Source of the DNA: Diphasiastrum complanatum
Taxonomy: Eukaryota > Streptophyta > Lycopodiopsida > Lycopodiales > Lycopodiaceae
Assembly: GCA_029204225.1 (NCBI GenBank)
Contig: CM055093.1
Location: forward strand, 28,469,777-28,533,776
Length of the DNA: 64,000 nt
Reading direction: 5' to 3'
The notes under the pieces were generated by a model. The model did no database searches, was not told the DNA's origin, and worked only from the letters and a program-made list of their open reading frames with translations. Shown piece after piece: positions 22,961 to 33,810 of this stretch. The position numbers were made by a program, and so were the translations under genes. Within the stretch, counting starts at the first letter, position 1, and every line of letters begins with the position of its first letter.

Positions 22961-24224
22961 GGATGGTGAGGCTAAACAAAAAAATAGACGTTTGTGTCAG
23001 AACTGAAGATGGAGGTGGAGAGAGTGGAGGGATGATGTTAGTAACAGTGGGGGTTGTTGTGGTGGTGGTGGTGGTTAGTGGAGTGGTCAGACTTCTTCCT
23101 AGCTAAACGGATGTATGGAGATGGTGATGAGGAAAAACAAGTGTTTATGATTATGATGTGATATTCAATAGTGTAACGGAAGCATGTTGAATGCTTGCGT
23201 GACACTACCCCTTAGCATGCAAAAAGTTTCAAATTTTTTGTCTTCCACTGGCGATGTTAGGTTTGGAGATAATTTGTGATGGCGCTCTCAATGGTAAACA
23301 AACTAGGATGGCTGATAGTCGGTGGAGATGGTGTGGAAGCGATGACAGATGCACAGAACGAGAGAGCACCAGGATCACAGAGAACTCCAAAATTTGCACG
23401 TCGTTGAGGTGCGAATGGCGTCGTGATGGCATTTATGGACGTCGTCGGCTAGGTTCAGGCGCGATGGGACATGCCTATTCGTTGAATTTTGAATTAGAAT
23501 CGTCGGTGAGATTTGATGAAGTTGTGTCGGTCGATATCTAATAGAAATCCATCGGTTGAGATCTGACAGAAGTCATGGCTAAGATCTGACAGAAGTCGTC
23601 GGTTGAGATATGAGCGAATGCCGTTGGTTGAGATCTGAGCGAATCCCGTCGGTTGAGATCTGAGCAAATCCCTTCGGTTGAGATTTGACAAAACCTGTCG
23701 ATTGAGATTTGACAAACCCATCGGTTGAGATTTGACAAACCCGTCAGTTGAGATTTGACAAAACCTGTCGACTGAGATTTGAGTAAATGCCGTCGGTTGA
23801 GATCTGAGCGAATCCCGTCGGTTGAGATTTGACAAACCCGTCGGTTGAGATTTGACAAACCCATCAGTTGAGATTTGACAAACCCGTCAGTTGAGATTTG
23901 ACAAAACCCGTCGGTTGAGATTTGACAAAACTCAAATATGAAGGAATGGACCTGTTTGATGCAAGTGAAGAACTTCAAGGGGAAAAATATGACTATGGCT
24001 CAGAGTAGAAGTTCTTATGGAAAAGGTGTATCTCCAAGAATGTTTGTATGCTTGAGATACTAGTCAGATAGAAATGAGGTGGCTAAAAGTGTCAGAATCA
24101 TTTCATATGGTGTAGCCTATCAGTTGTTGACCTAGGACATCCATGGCCCATGAGTATTTATAGGAAAAAAAAAATGCAAAGAAGGTACATAAGTAATGGT
24201 ATGAATTATAAACAAGGAACAAGG
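22961..24224 (-). other. Leader-like region between coiled-coil ORF and gypsy C
   Basis: Holds, in minus-strand order, an AT-rich stretch after the gypsy C stop, a TATA-like box (CCTATAAATA, 24155-24164), the repeat array at 23520-23940, and about 550 bp of pyrimidine-rich sequence. No long terminal repeat boundary can be drawn, so whether it is the 3' part of gypsy C or the 5' part of another element D is open. Confidence 0.45.
23520..23940. repeat. 23-25 bp tandem repeat array (element D leader)
   Basis: About 17 imperfect units built on the core cgtcggttgagatttgac (reverse complement GTCAAATCTCAACCGACG). Units are mostly 23-25 bp with small length shifts. The same core is repeated in the leaders of gypsy B (57300-57850) and gypsy C (30540-30760). 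Confidence 0.9.
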
Positions 24225-25526
24225 TTAAAAATAGGCATGTAAAACGAGAATTACAAGCAAGGAAATAAGAAAATAAAAAAGAATAAAAAATGTAAAATAT
24301 ATACTAGGGAAAAGATGTGAAATTGGGTCATCAAAATACAACTCTTCATAATACCGTCGTAGACGACCACTATTGACGATAGTGTCTAGGAGTATCCTGT
24401 CAAGTGTTTGCAACTGGACTGCTCCATTAGGAAAGATTTTATTAATAACATACGGTCCCTCACTTCTGAATTTCAATTTGCCGGGGTGCTTCTTTGATGT
24501 ATAAAGAAGCACCTGGTCACCTAAGTGTAGATCTTTATTGCGTAGGTGATGGTCATGCCAGGCCTTTTGGCGTCGCTTGTTAAACAGTTGTGCGTGGTAA
24601 GATATAAGTCTTGTCTCGCATAACTGGGCTAACGTAAATAGCCTGGTTTGACTTTTGTTCGATTGTAACTTTTTCACAGAGATCTGTTCAAAAAGCTTCC
24701 ATGACTCTTAGTGAAAGGACTAAGAATTCTATGGGCATTACTACCTCTTGACCATATACTAAGTGGAAAGAGGTAACCCACCCAGTGCCTTTCTTCGGGG
24801 TGGTGCGGTAAGTCCAGATAGCTGAAAAAAGTTTGTTTTCCAATCAGAGTGACTGGTTTCAACTATCTTTGTCAAAATTTTACATATCATCTTGTTAGTT
24901 GATTCGGCCTGGCCATTACATCTAGGATAGTACGGTGTACTCTTTCTGTGAACGACAAGGTAATGCGATAGTAGATTACCAATGACAACATTTAAAAAAT
25001 ACGTGTCGTGATCACTAACTAGCTCTATGGGACAACCAAAACGTGTAATAATGTTTTCGTAAAGAAAACGTTCGACTGTTTTTGCGTTGGTATCCTTCGT
25101 TGCTCGAGCCTCAACCCACTTAGTGGTGTAATCTGTGGCTATGAGGATGTAGCGAGCTTGGGTATGTTTCGCTGTTGGACTGATTGGTCCAACAAAGTCA
25201 ATTCCCTACTTATGGAAGGCTTCGCCTTCTATAATGGGAGTCAGTGGCGTGAAGTCTGCTTTCATATTTTTCTTGGCTCGTTGACAGACATCACACGCTT
25301 TAATAATAGCAAACGTGTCCTTAAACAAAGATGGCCACCATAGTCCTGCTTGAAGGATAATCTTAGCTATGGCTTCAGTAGAAAAGTGGCCACTGCCAAT
25401 GCCCTCATGAGCCTGAGATATGATAGGTCGTATCTTAGATTCATAAGCACATCGTCGAATTATACCGTCAATGCCCCTTTTGTAAAGTTGTCCCGCTATT
25501 AATTGAAAGGGCATTGCTTTTAGCAA
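24225..25526 (-). pseudogene. Gypsy C integrase
   Basis: The minus strand shows the HHCC zinc domain (GHFSTEAIAKI ... CDVCQRAKK, about 25265-25410). The catalytic core follows (ATDYTTKWVEA near 25090-25150, then TPYYPRCNGQAE near 24900-24950), and then the C-terminal segment 24677-24225 with WHDHHLRNKDLHLGDQVLLY and a GRLRRYYEELYF ending. The core DDE residues seem present but the frames are broken at about 25200, 24865 and 24677. Inserts the cDNA into the genome in active relatives. Confidence 0.85.
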
Positions 25527-25622
25527 AAAAAAAATTTTTGCCGCCGTACTCAGGCCTTCTTTGAGTCTGCCTGTTGTTAGGAACTGAGTGATCTCCTAAG
25601 TCCATAAGGGTGTAGCATCAAT

Positions 25623-26105
25623 CTAAAAAAGGCATGCATCAGAGAGATCATCGTTGACTAGTGCAGTTGCTTTTTCAGCATTAGGTAGCCTGGAAAGGTG
25701 ATCCGCCATGAAATGTTGGGTCACTTTCCTAAAGACTACGTGAAAATTAAATTTCTCTAATATTAACAGCCATCGAGCTATATGTCCCGTTTGACAAGAT
25801 TTATTAACGATATATGATAGGGCTTGATGGTCGGTGTAGAACGCAAAGGTCTGTCCTAATAAATAATGTTGTAGTTGTTGTACAACATAGACCATAGCCA
25901 ATGCTTCTCTCTCAGTGGTTGTATAGTTTACTTCAACAGGCACCAGTTGCTTGTTCAAGAAACGTATTGGGAAGTCTTTGCCATACTCGCTTGGTTGTGC
26001 AAGAAGACCTCCAATGGCATACTTACTGGTGTTAGTATGCACATGGAACTCTTTCGTGTAATATGGTGAGCGGAGTATGGGTGCCGTGGTTAGGGTTGTT
26101 TTCAA
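25623..26105 (-). pseudogene. Gypsy C RNase H
   Basis: Reads TTAPILRSPYYTKEFHVHTN, then KYAIGGLLAQPSEYGKDFPI, ATEREALAMVY-like TTEREALAMVYVVQQLQHYL, TFAFYTDHQALSYIVNKS and RWLLILEKFNFHVVFRK. This is the Ty3/gypsy RNase H domain joined to RT. The usual first catalytic Asp of the D-x-S motif is Asn here (HTNTSKYA), suggesting loss of activity. Confidence 0.85.
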
Positions 26106-26325
26106 CTCCTCAAAGGCTTTAATTCATTCTTTGGTCCAGCGAGGATCTACCACAACTAAATAAACGAGGCGTGCCTTGCCGGCATAGTCGATTATAAAGA
26201 TGTGATAATAATTTGTAGGACCAAAGAAGACATATACTTTCTTCACTATTGCAGGTAAGGGCATTTCGACTATAACCTTGATTTTTGACAGGTCGGTAGA
26301 AATACCGTCCTTTGAGATTATGGGA

Positions 26326-27054
26326 TTATGGGTGACCCATATTTTGGCATTTATCAGGGTTTAGTGAGATTCCAAATCTACGACAGTGAATGAAGATTTT
26401 CTCTAGTGCGTCAAGGTGCGTAGCTGCTGAGGAATGTACACCCAGATCGTCGAGATAAATCTCCACAATCCGGTGTAACAGATCTTGGAAGGCCAGTTGC
26501 ATGACCCTCTGGAAAGTTGAAGGGGCGTTGCATAAGCCAAAAGGCATGACGTTATAAGCATAAACCCCGTTCTTTGTTGTAAAGGTCGTTTTATGTTTAT
26601 CTTCAGGGGCTATTTGAACAAGAAAATAACCGCTGAATCCATCCAAGAAGCTGAAAGCTTCAGCTCCTGCCATTTCCTCTAAGATTTGGGTCGTTAAAGA
26701 CAAGGGAAAATGGTCTTTCTTCGTAACCGCATTAAGGTTCTTGAGATCAACACAGATACGAAGCTTGCCGTTTTTCTTGGGCACAACCACAATGGGTGAG
26801 ACCCAATCAGTATGTTGAACCTCATAAATGAAGACAACATCCAGCAATTTCTTAATATCTTCGTCGATCCTCTCACGATAGACTGGGGTACTTCTGTAAG
26901 GTTTAGCCCTAACAGGCTTAGCATTGTCTTCTAAAGGAATCCTATGGACCACTATTTCAGGTGGGATTCCTTTCATTTTTGTATAATTCCATGCAAATAC
27001 ATCCCTGTATTTGCGAAGCAAAGTTTCCAGATCAAAAAGTTGGGCTGATGACAC
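26326..27054 (-). pseudogene. Gypsy C reverse transcriptase
   Basis: A clean 242-codon stretch with the canonical gypsy RT order: PVYRERIDEDIKKLL, WVSPIVVVPKKNGKLRICVD, FSFLDGFSGYFLVQI, TFTTKNGVYAYNVMPFGLCN, and the active site IYLDDLGVHS (YxDD). It is followed by FGISLNPDKC, after which the frame is lost near 26326. The thumb and connection continue in other frames (26110-26320). Confidence 0.9.
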
Positions 27055-27549
27055 GTGTGCACCAACATGAACTATGCGATCTATCTCCTCGTTAGGATCT
27101 TTAAGGTTTAACGGAACTGTCTTAGCTAGTCCTTCAAAGGAGTTGGAACTTGGTGTAGGATCCCGTTGTGGCTACAGTAACTGGATAACAACGTCATCCA
27201 GTGTGAAATCTTTAAATTTGCATGGGAGATCAAAAGGTGGGTCCACAAAATTTTTTGAAACTTTGGGAATCATCTTTGTTGAGTCACTACCAGACGTGGA
27301 AGCTTGGTCTAAAGATTTGGATTCTGTCTCCTTTGACAAGGGCTTAATTGGCTGCTTAAGCTTCTCACGCATCTGTTTTTGATGCTCAGTTAATTCTATA
27401 TCAATGATTTTATTTTTTTGTAACTAAAGTTTTTGCGGTTTTTGAGTGGGCGGTGTTGTTACCTCACTTATTATATCATCGTCGATTGTATCCCAGACTT
27501 CGTCTGGATAAACATCCCATGTATACACCTTGGATTTGGGCATGTATGC

Positions 27550-28431
27550 TTATGTGTTGGGTACCTTGGATGTCAGTTGGACATGAGCCAACGGCCCTGG
27601 TGTCTTGACCTCCTTAGGAATTGATTTTGGCGGATAAGATTGGGCATCTAGATGTTGGAGTACATGTTCATCTGTCATTTCTACATCATCCATGAAAAGA
27701 ATACCTTCTTCCGAAACATGGGCGATAGAGATGCTAGGTTTTCCTGGGCGCCAAGCTATAAGAATCAGGTCAATCATCATAAATGGGATGATGGGTGTGT
27801 CAATGTCTGTAGAAGATGGGAGAATATCCACATCTTCTGTAGCAGTTTCGATACGACATCGTTTGGAATCTGCACAGTCCACAGTGGCTAGTGCATGACC
27901 CCAATTAATTATGTCCGTGGATCTTGTATAGTGGCCTTTTGATTGGATCGGGACACTATCTGATTCGTCATATGTTGTGGATGACCAATCATCGTATACC
28001 TTGGCGGGCTTGACATGGCCTGTTGAGTCAACCGTGACTCGTTTATCATGGTTGCCAAAGGTAATTTTACTATGCTTCCAATCTTGGACAACACCTACCA
28101 TCTGGAGCCAGGGTGTACCAAGGAGTTTATAAGTATTGTTATCTTCTGGTAAGTCTAAGATGACACAATCAATTACAAATTTGACACCTGCTATTCGAAC
28201 TTTAATATTTGACAAATGACCAGCAGGGTCTGTAACTCGTTGATCAGCCATGCGAAGTTTATATCGTGGTTGATCGAGGGTATGGAAGTCCCATGACTTT
28301 GCCAATAACAAAGACATTATATTTATGCCTAATCCGCTATCAACGATAGCAGATACTGCAGGATAGTCTTTATAGGACAAAGGCAGGGTGATGCTAGTCC
28401 CCTTAGCAACACCTATATTCAGCAGATTCAT
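27550..28431 (-). pseudogene. Gypsy C protease region
   Basis: An open frame of 293 codons with the retropepsin motif IVDSGLGINIMS (DSG rather than DTG) near 28330. Next comes the second strand VIDCVILDLPEDNNTYKLLG, then TPWL, which matches the gypsy LG-x-PWL signature. A long acidic linker to RT follows (DDVEMTDEHVLQHLDAQSYP). The same linker pattern is seen in gypsy E (36764-37093). It starts right after the Gag region without a clear separate ATG. Confidence 0.85.
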
Positions 28432-28439
28432 AGGAATAT

Positions 28440-30515
28440 GGAGAATTTCAGGAATCTCTTCGGGTTCAGCTGTTCATCAGGAATAGAGACAGCTGAAAAC
28501 TATGATGGATATATCGTTGAAGTCCGGTGAAGGATTTTATTGCGCTATGGAACGGCATGGTGAGTTGAGCTTGCAGGAGGTCAGAAAATACTTCAAGTTT
28601 GTAGAGATTGCTCCTTTTCGGAGATTTGAGCTGATAACAGACTTTTTGTATGTTCTTCCTCTCGCAAAAACTCATCTTGAAATTCATTGTATTGCCTTTG
28701 TTCCACGTTTGGGTCTGGGTAGTCTTTTGGTAATGTGGCAGCTGTCAAGTGGCTTCCATGTGGGTCAGCAGATTTGTTATTGTTTTGCTGCTGTTCTTGT
28801 TGTTGGCGTTGCGCTCTAGTGAGAACTCTAACAGATTCGAATGATATATGACGTGCTAGAAGGATCATGTTAGGTTGTTTAGGACAATCCTTGAAGCTGT
28901 GTTTGCAAACACAGTTTGGACATTCCGCATGGAATTGGTTTTTACCTTTACAGTCAACCATGAAGTGTCCTGTTTTGCCACAAATAAAGCAGCAGTTGTT
29001 GGGACTGTGGCAATAATATAACCATCTTGGATGGCTAGCTGTGCTGGATTTTCTGGTGGTGTGGAATACTCATCTCATTTGCACGAGCACAAGTTGTTTG
29101 TTTGATAATGTTGAGAACTAACAGATGGAAGTGTTGTATCTTGATGATAGGAGTGATCGTAGGAGTTTTCAACAAGATGTGTTTGTGCAGACTCTTGAGG
29201 ATTTCTATGTTTCTGTGCTCCTAGATCTTGTTGTCCTCTTGGAGGTGGTCCTAAGAGCGCCAGCTGTGGTTGAGGTTCATGTCTAGGTTGTCTGGGCAAC
29301 TCTTGTATATGGACTTGGTTGTTTCGTGGTTGGTAGTGCGTGTGTTGATTCTGTGAAACAAACGGTTGTCGAGGAGGTTGATAATGTCCCCCTGACTGGT
29401 TTTGAGGTTAGTTTCTCGGGTTATAATAGCAATAAAGAGATGTATGCCCCATAAAGTTGCAGACACATTTGATCAAGGAAGTATCTGGGACCGGTTGGTA
29501 TGAAGGGCACTCATTGCCAGTGTGTGCACCTCAATAGTGAGGGCACCACATGTTCTCTCGTCTATGGTGGATTTGGCCAGTGGGTAGCTGACCTGGCATC
29601 GCACTCTGGATAGACTAAAGAGTGTTTTGAAACTCTTTCATGAGTTTCTCCATTTGTTGTTGGTGTTGCTGATTAAGCAACTCCATCTGTGTTTTCCACA
29701 ACTGTTCTTGTGTTTCCTTGTTTGGTCGAGCTTCTTGAACAACATGATGTGCTCTCCATTCACGTGGCTCATCAACATCTGATCCTTCATCTTCTTCCCA
29801 AATGGAATTAGATATGGCTTGTTTCAATGATGTGTATTCATCATTGGAACGAAGTTCACGTTGTATCCATCGTGGGAGTCCAATGAGGAACCAAATTATG
29901 CGCATAGATTCAGTAGTTGCTCTTGTACCTAACTTTTTAATCTTTTAAATCGTTCAATGTAGTCACGGACTTTCTCATCTTTTGTCATTTTTATGCTAAA
30001 GGACTTTCGATCAAGTGAAAAGGCTTGAATAGTTTGATAAATGCCTCCTTCAAGAGTGACCAGTCTCGTTTATCTTCACAATCAAGGTTAAAAAACCATT
30101 CTCGTGCTCGATTGATCATGGTCATCGAGAACAGCTGTACTATGGCGTCTGGTGATGTCTCGCCATAGACATCACATGCATTCTCAAATACTTGAAAAAA
30201 TCTTTGAGGATCAGTGTTACCATCGTACTTAGGTAAATCTAGCTTTGGGGTACATTTTTCAGTACGTGGAATATTAATTGCAAAAGCTTTATTTAAGTGA
30301 GCTCGTGCATTTGAAGATTTGGCAACATGAAAATGTGGTTGTTCATATGGAGCTTCATAACGCATGGGTTCCCATCTGTTGAATGGGTTGGTGGATCGCT
30401 CTTGGACTTGGGATTTCATTCTAGAATATCTATTAAATTGAGCCTGTTTGGTGGATGGGGAGACCATCTTTGGTGTATAGTCCTCTGTGGAATTTGGATC
30501 GTAAGGATGATCCAT
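28440..30515 (-). pseudogene. Gypsy C Gag
   Basis: Minus-strand ATG at 30515 begins MDHPYDPNSTEDYTPKMVSP, the same plan as gypsy B Gag at 58087. The capsid segment KLDLPKYDGNTDPQRFFQVF ... INRAREWFFNLDCEDKRDWS lies at about 30050-30250, and IIWFLIGLPRWIQRELRSND at 29830-29900. A Gln- and Pro-rich middle follows, then a CCHC knuckle CFICGKTGHFMVDC near 28945-28990 and a KHSFKDCPKQ tail. Frames break at 29990, 29615, 29300 and 28960. Confidence 0.85.
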
Positions 30516-30539
30516 AACACTCTAGAGTACCTTAGAAAT

Positions 30540-30760
30540 GTGGAAAATAGGACGTCGGTCGAGATCTGACGCAAGGGCGTCGATAAAGATCTGATGCGAG
30601 GCGTCGGTCGAGATCTGATGCGAGGGTGTCGGTCGAGATCTGACGTGAGGGCATCGGTTGAGATCTGACGCGAGGGCGTCGGTCGAGATCTGAACAAATG
30701 CTCCAAGTGAGATTTCAACAGAAAGGCTCGGGTGAGATTTGATCGATGAGCATTGGTTGA
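30540..30760. repeat. 25-bp tandem repeats in gypsy C leader
   Basis: About eight units built on gtcggtcgagatctgacgcg (reverse complement carries the ATCTCAACCGACG-type core), between the primer site and the Gag ATG. Confidence 0.9.
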
Positions 30761-31036
30761 AAATTAACTCAAGACTTTACAGGATATTGCAAATAGGTTC
30801 TGTCGAGAGTGAGTGCGTAGTTTCAAGAGGTAAATGAAACAAGGTTTTGTCCGGTCCAGACGTGCGTCGTGGATCTTGGCTAGGATAGGAGCATGAAGCC
30901 TCGGTCGAGAGTGGAGTTACGCGTCGGTTGAGATGGAAGTGGCGAGCTCGGTAAGGCGATGTGTGGGAGACTTTAGAGCTGTGATTTTGCTGCACAGATC
31001 AGAATGGTATGGCTTGGTTTAGTTTCTATGTAGCTG

Positions 31037-31051
31037 TGGAATGGCGCCAAA
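31037..31051 (-). promoter_or_regulatory. Gypsy C primer-binding site
   Basis: On the minus strand TTTGGCGCCATTCC follows the LTR end ...GAACA. TGGCGCC is a common gypsy primer-site start. Confidence 0.85.
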
Positions 31052-32054
31052 TGTTCATAGATTCCCACTGAATTTGTGAACATGGTTTACTTCTTCTTTA
31101 CCATTCTTTCTTCTTTATCACTTCTGTAGGTTACGGTTCTTTACGGTTTGGCCTTCTTGTTAGAATAGTTTCCAAATAGAAGCGTTACTCAGATCACAAC
31201 ATGTATTCATTACTTAGCTACATGCATAAACAAGCCATGCGACCAGTTCTAGCTCAAATAGATCAGCGTTTTGAATTAGGGAGTAATTCTACAAACTATC
31301 TACTAAAATCAGAAAACAAACAAGAACAAGATTAAGCTACTCAATCAAGAAAACAAGAAACAAGAAAACTAGATTCCTAACAGCACTCTAATAGTCCAAG
31401 AATCAAGAAACACCCATTTTTTGATGCTTAGAATGCCCAAGAACAATCAAGAACTAGAATGTAAGAAAATATGCAAGATCTACACCACAATTCTAGCCTA
31501 TTTAGTTTACTTGAATGCTGATTCCTACATTAATCCACAAACAAAAAATGAAATCTAATCCACAACTAAAGCAAGAGAGTAAGCAAGAACCTAATTAATC
31601 CACAACACAAGGGAAATCAAGCATGCTTATAGAAACTTCACTCAAGAACATTGCCATGAACAAGGAGCTTAGCAACCATCAAGAACTCGTGGAAAATCTT
31701 CTTTATTTACGCAAGAGAACTTGACAATACATTCAAAACTCCCTCACAAGAGAGGGGGCCCCTTAAATAAGCAAGAAGGTGGCTCACTCTAAACTATTTA
31801 AGGAAGGTCTACATTTATTTACAAAGCCTAGGAAATATGACTAGTTTCTACATGGTCGTTCCTTCTCTGGGATACACCATGTAGGCTCACATAGATAATT
31901 CACTGTCATCCTAGCTAGTAATTTCTCGGCTCTCATGCTCGGCTCTCAGCTTCTTCTGCTCTCCTCCTTCTGAGACCTCCTCGGTCATGGGTGAGAGATA
32001 TTCGGTGTCTTTAGCTTGGCTCGGCATCTGGGGATTCTCTGGAATCCACTAACA
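31052..32054 (-). mobile_element. 5' LTR of gypsy C
   Basis: About 1.0 kb, minus strand, from TGTTAGTGGATTCC (32054) to ...TCTATGAACA (31052). Shares ordered blocks with the gypsy A and B LTRs (CACCTCTCACC-like, GACCGAGGAGGTCTC, GAGAGCCGAGAAAT, GACCATGTAG, ACTAAATAGGCT). Confidence 0.85.
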
Positions 32055-32059
32055 AATTG

Positions 32060-32670
32060 ATGTAAATTATTTTGAATGTTATGAGAATAATGATTCATCG
32101 GAGGACGAAGTAGAATTCTTCGAGGTTTGCAATACAGATGCTGATATAAGTGAATCAGAGGCGGCAGACTAGAACTCTGAAAATTTTGATGCAGATGCTG
32201 AGGATATAGATGATGAATTTGAAGAACCTGAACAAGAATTTGGTAGAACAGAATAGGCCGACAACAAGAATAAATCTATGGAGTCAGCCATACGTGAGAT
32301 TCATGGCCATACCCAGGCCAGCATGACGAAAGGTATAATTCTGCCTGACTCTACAGAGCTAATTGAACTTGCACCGGAAAAGTTTGTGCATGTTTCCATG
32401 TTTCAAAATCCCTTGGAGAGATTGAATTAGCAAAATTTAGTGAACTATAGAAAGAGTACCAAGATGTATTTGCATGGTCGCTCAATGATTTGAAAGATAA
32501 TACCTCTGGAATTTGGCGAGAGATAAAAAAACCTATTGATACCAATGAATCTACGTGAACTAAGAGGTTTTTTAGGATATGTTGGTTATTATCGAAGATT
32601 TATCGAGAATTATGCCTATATTGCTACAGCCCTTACACAGTTACTCAAGAAGTACGTTGCTCAAACGCTA
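32060..32670 (+). pseudogene. Gypsy F RT/RNase H relic
   Basis: Plus-strand fragments include an acidic linker (DVNYFECYENNDSSEDEVEF) and, at 32540-32660, LRELRGFLGYVGYYRRFIEN then YAYIATALTQLLKK. This is the conserved gypsy connection between RT and RNase H (FLG-x2-NYYRRFI type). Stops occur every few dozen codons, and a deletion seems to have brought the linker next to the RT end. Truncated at about 32670. Confidence 0.75.
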
Positions 32671-33810
32671 TCCCTATGGCAGCAAGGGCGGCCTCAGTCA
32701 CACGCACCTTGTGTATGGCTCCCTGAAAGGTAATGTAAAATTTGGATTTCTCATCCTTCCAAGTACTGAAGGCAAGAGTGATAAAATCCATGTTGATCTT
32801 CCCTGAGAAGGCTCTCTCATGAATATCCATTGCAGTAAGCAGAGGCTCCGCAAGGGTCATCCATTGAGTGACCATGCTTGTGCTAGGAAAGGATCATGAT
32901 GTCCGTTGCAGTTGGAACACCACAATGGATAGTGTAACGAGGAGATTGAGACGTATATGTGGAAGACATGATGAAAAAGAGCAGAAACTGAAAGTGATAA
33001 GCGCGAGTGTATAACAGAAAACAGTATAGAAAGTTTTGAAGGCTTTGGTCGCTGGAAAAATTGGCAAGAGCTTCGCTAGCACAAGTGAGGAATGAATCGA
33101 ATTCAGCCAACTTATAGGTGAATTTGGAGGGTCCATTACACAGAATAATAGTTTGGCTATTCAATTCTGAACCAAAATTTGCAAGCTTGTTCAGTATTGC
33201 GAAAATAGGTTATAAAAATCTCGGCGAAGGTTTTTGAGGCTCTGAACCTATCCGACGAACGTTTTCCAGGTCTAACCTTTGCCCAAGTACTGTCATAAAT
33301 GCAACTTTTCAGGATCTGAACCTATAGCCGACCTAATTTTGACATTTTAAGTCCATCTGGCATGTCGGCGAAGGTTTTTGAGGAGAGTAAGATGCTCAAC
33401 GAAGGTTCCCAAAATGGCATATTGTTGATCATTTGCCTAACTCCAAAACAGGTACCAACTGGTGGAAGGAACGTTTGCCCAACTCAGTATGGGTATATCT
33501 GAGGTTGGATCTAGATTTTAGAAACTCGACGAACAATTCTACTACAGTTTGTGCAAAAAATGACCAAAAAAGTAATTTCTCAAGTCATTTTCCCATAAAG
33601 ATCTGACTCTTAAAATGCTTGCTTTCAATTTTTTCTGATCTAGTGACATTTCTGACTTTTCTCATCAGTCCTTTCTCATTTTTTCTTCACTTTTTTTTAA
33701 TATCGTCTTTTCCAAAAGAAAGCAACAATTAAGTAGTGAAAACAAGAAATTGAAAAACAAATAAAAATAAAAAATCATTTAGATCATGCTTGCTGAACTG
33801 GCGGAGCAGA
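32671..33810. other. Mostly unassigned; weak minus-strand Gag-like ORF
   Basis: Minus-strand frames between 33164 and 32645 give MSSTYTSQSPRYTIHCGVPT followed, after a frame break, by INMDFITLAFSTWKDEKSKF. I do not recognise this sequence. It may be the start of a Gag of another element. The rest (33180-33810) is AT-rich, with repeated gtcggcgaaggtttttgagg segments that resemble LTR or leader DNA. Confidence 0.35.

Larger units (their letters stand above)
24225..32054 (-). mobile_element. Gypsy element C (near full length, 3' LTR not found)
   Basis: A minus-strand Ty3/gypsy element in the standard order: 5' LTR (31052-32054), primer site, leader repeats, Gag, protease, RT, RNase H, integrase. 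No chromodomain is visible after integrase. With the TGGCGCC primer site this points away from chromoviruses, toward Tat/Athila-like lineages (tentative). Many frameshifts and stops make it defective. The LTR and Gag are recognisably related to gypsy A and B. A 3' LTR is expected left of 24225, but I cannot identify one. Confidence 0.85.

Noticed and set aside
23494-23978. Two long overlapping minus-strand frames reading QISTDGF-like repeats
   Set aside because: Same cause: tandem leader repeats without stops, not a protein gene.
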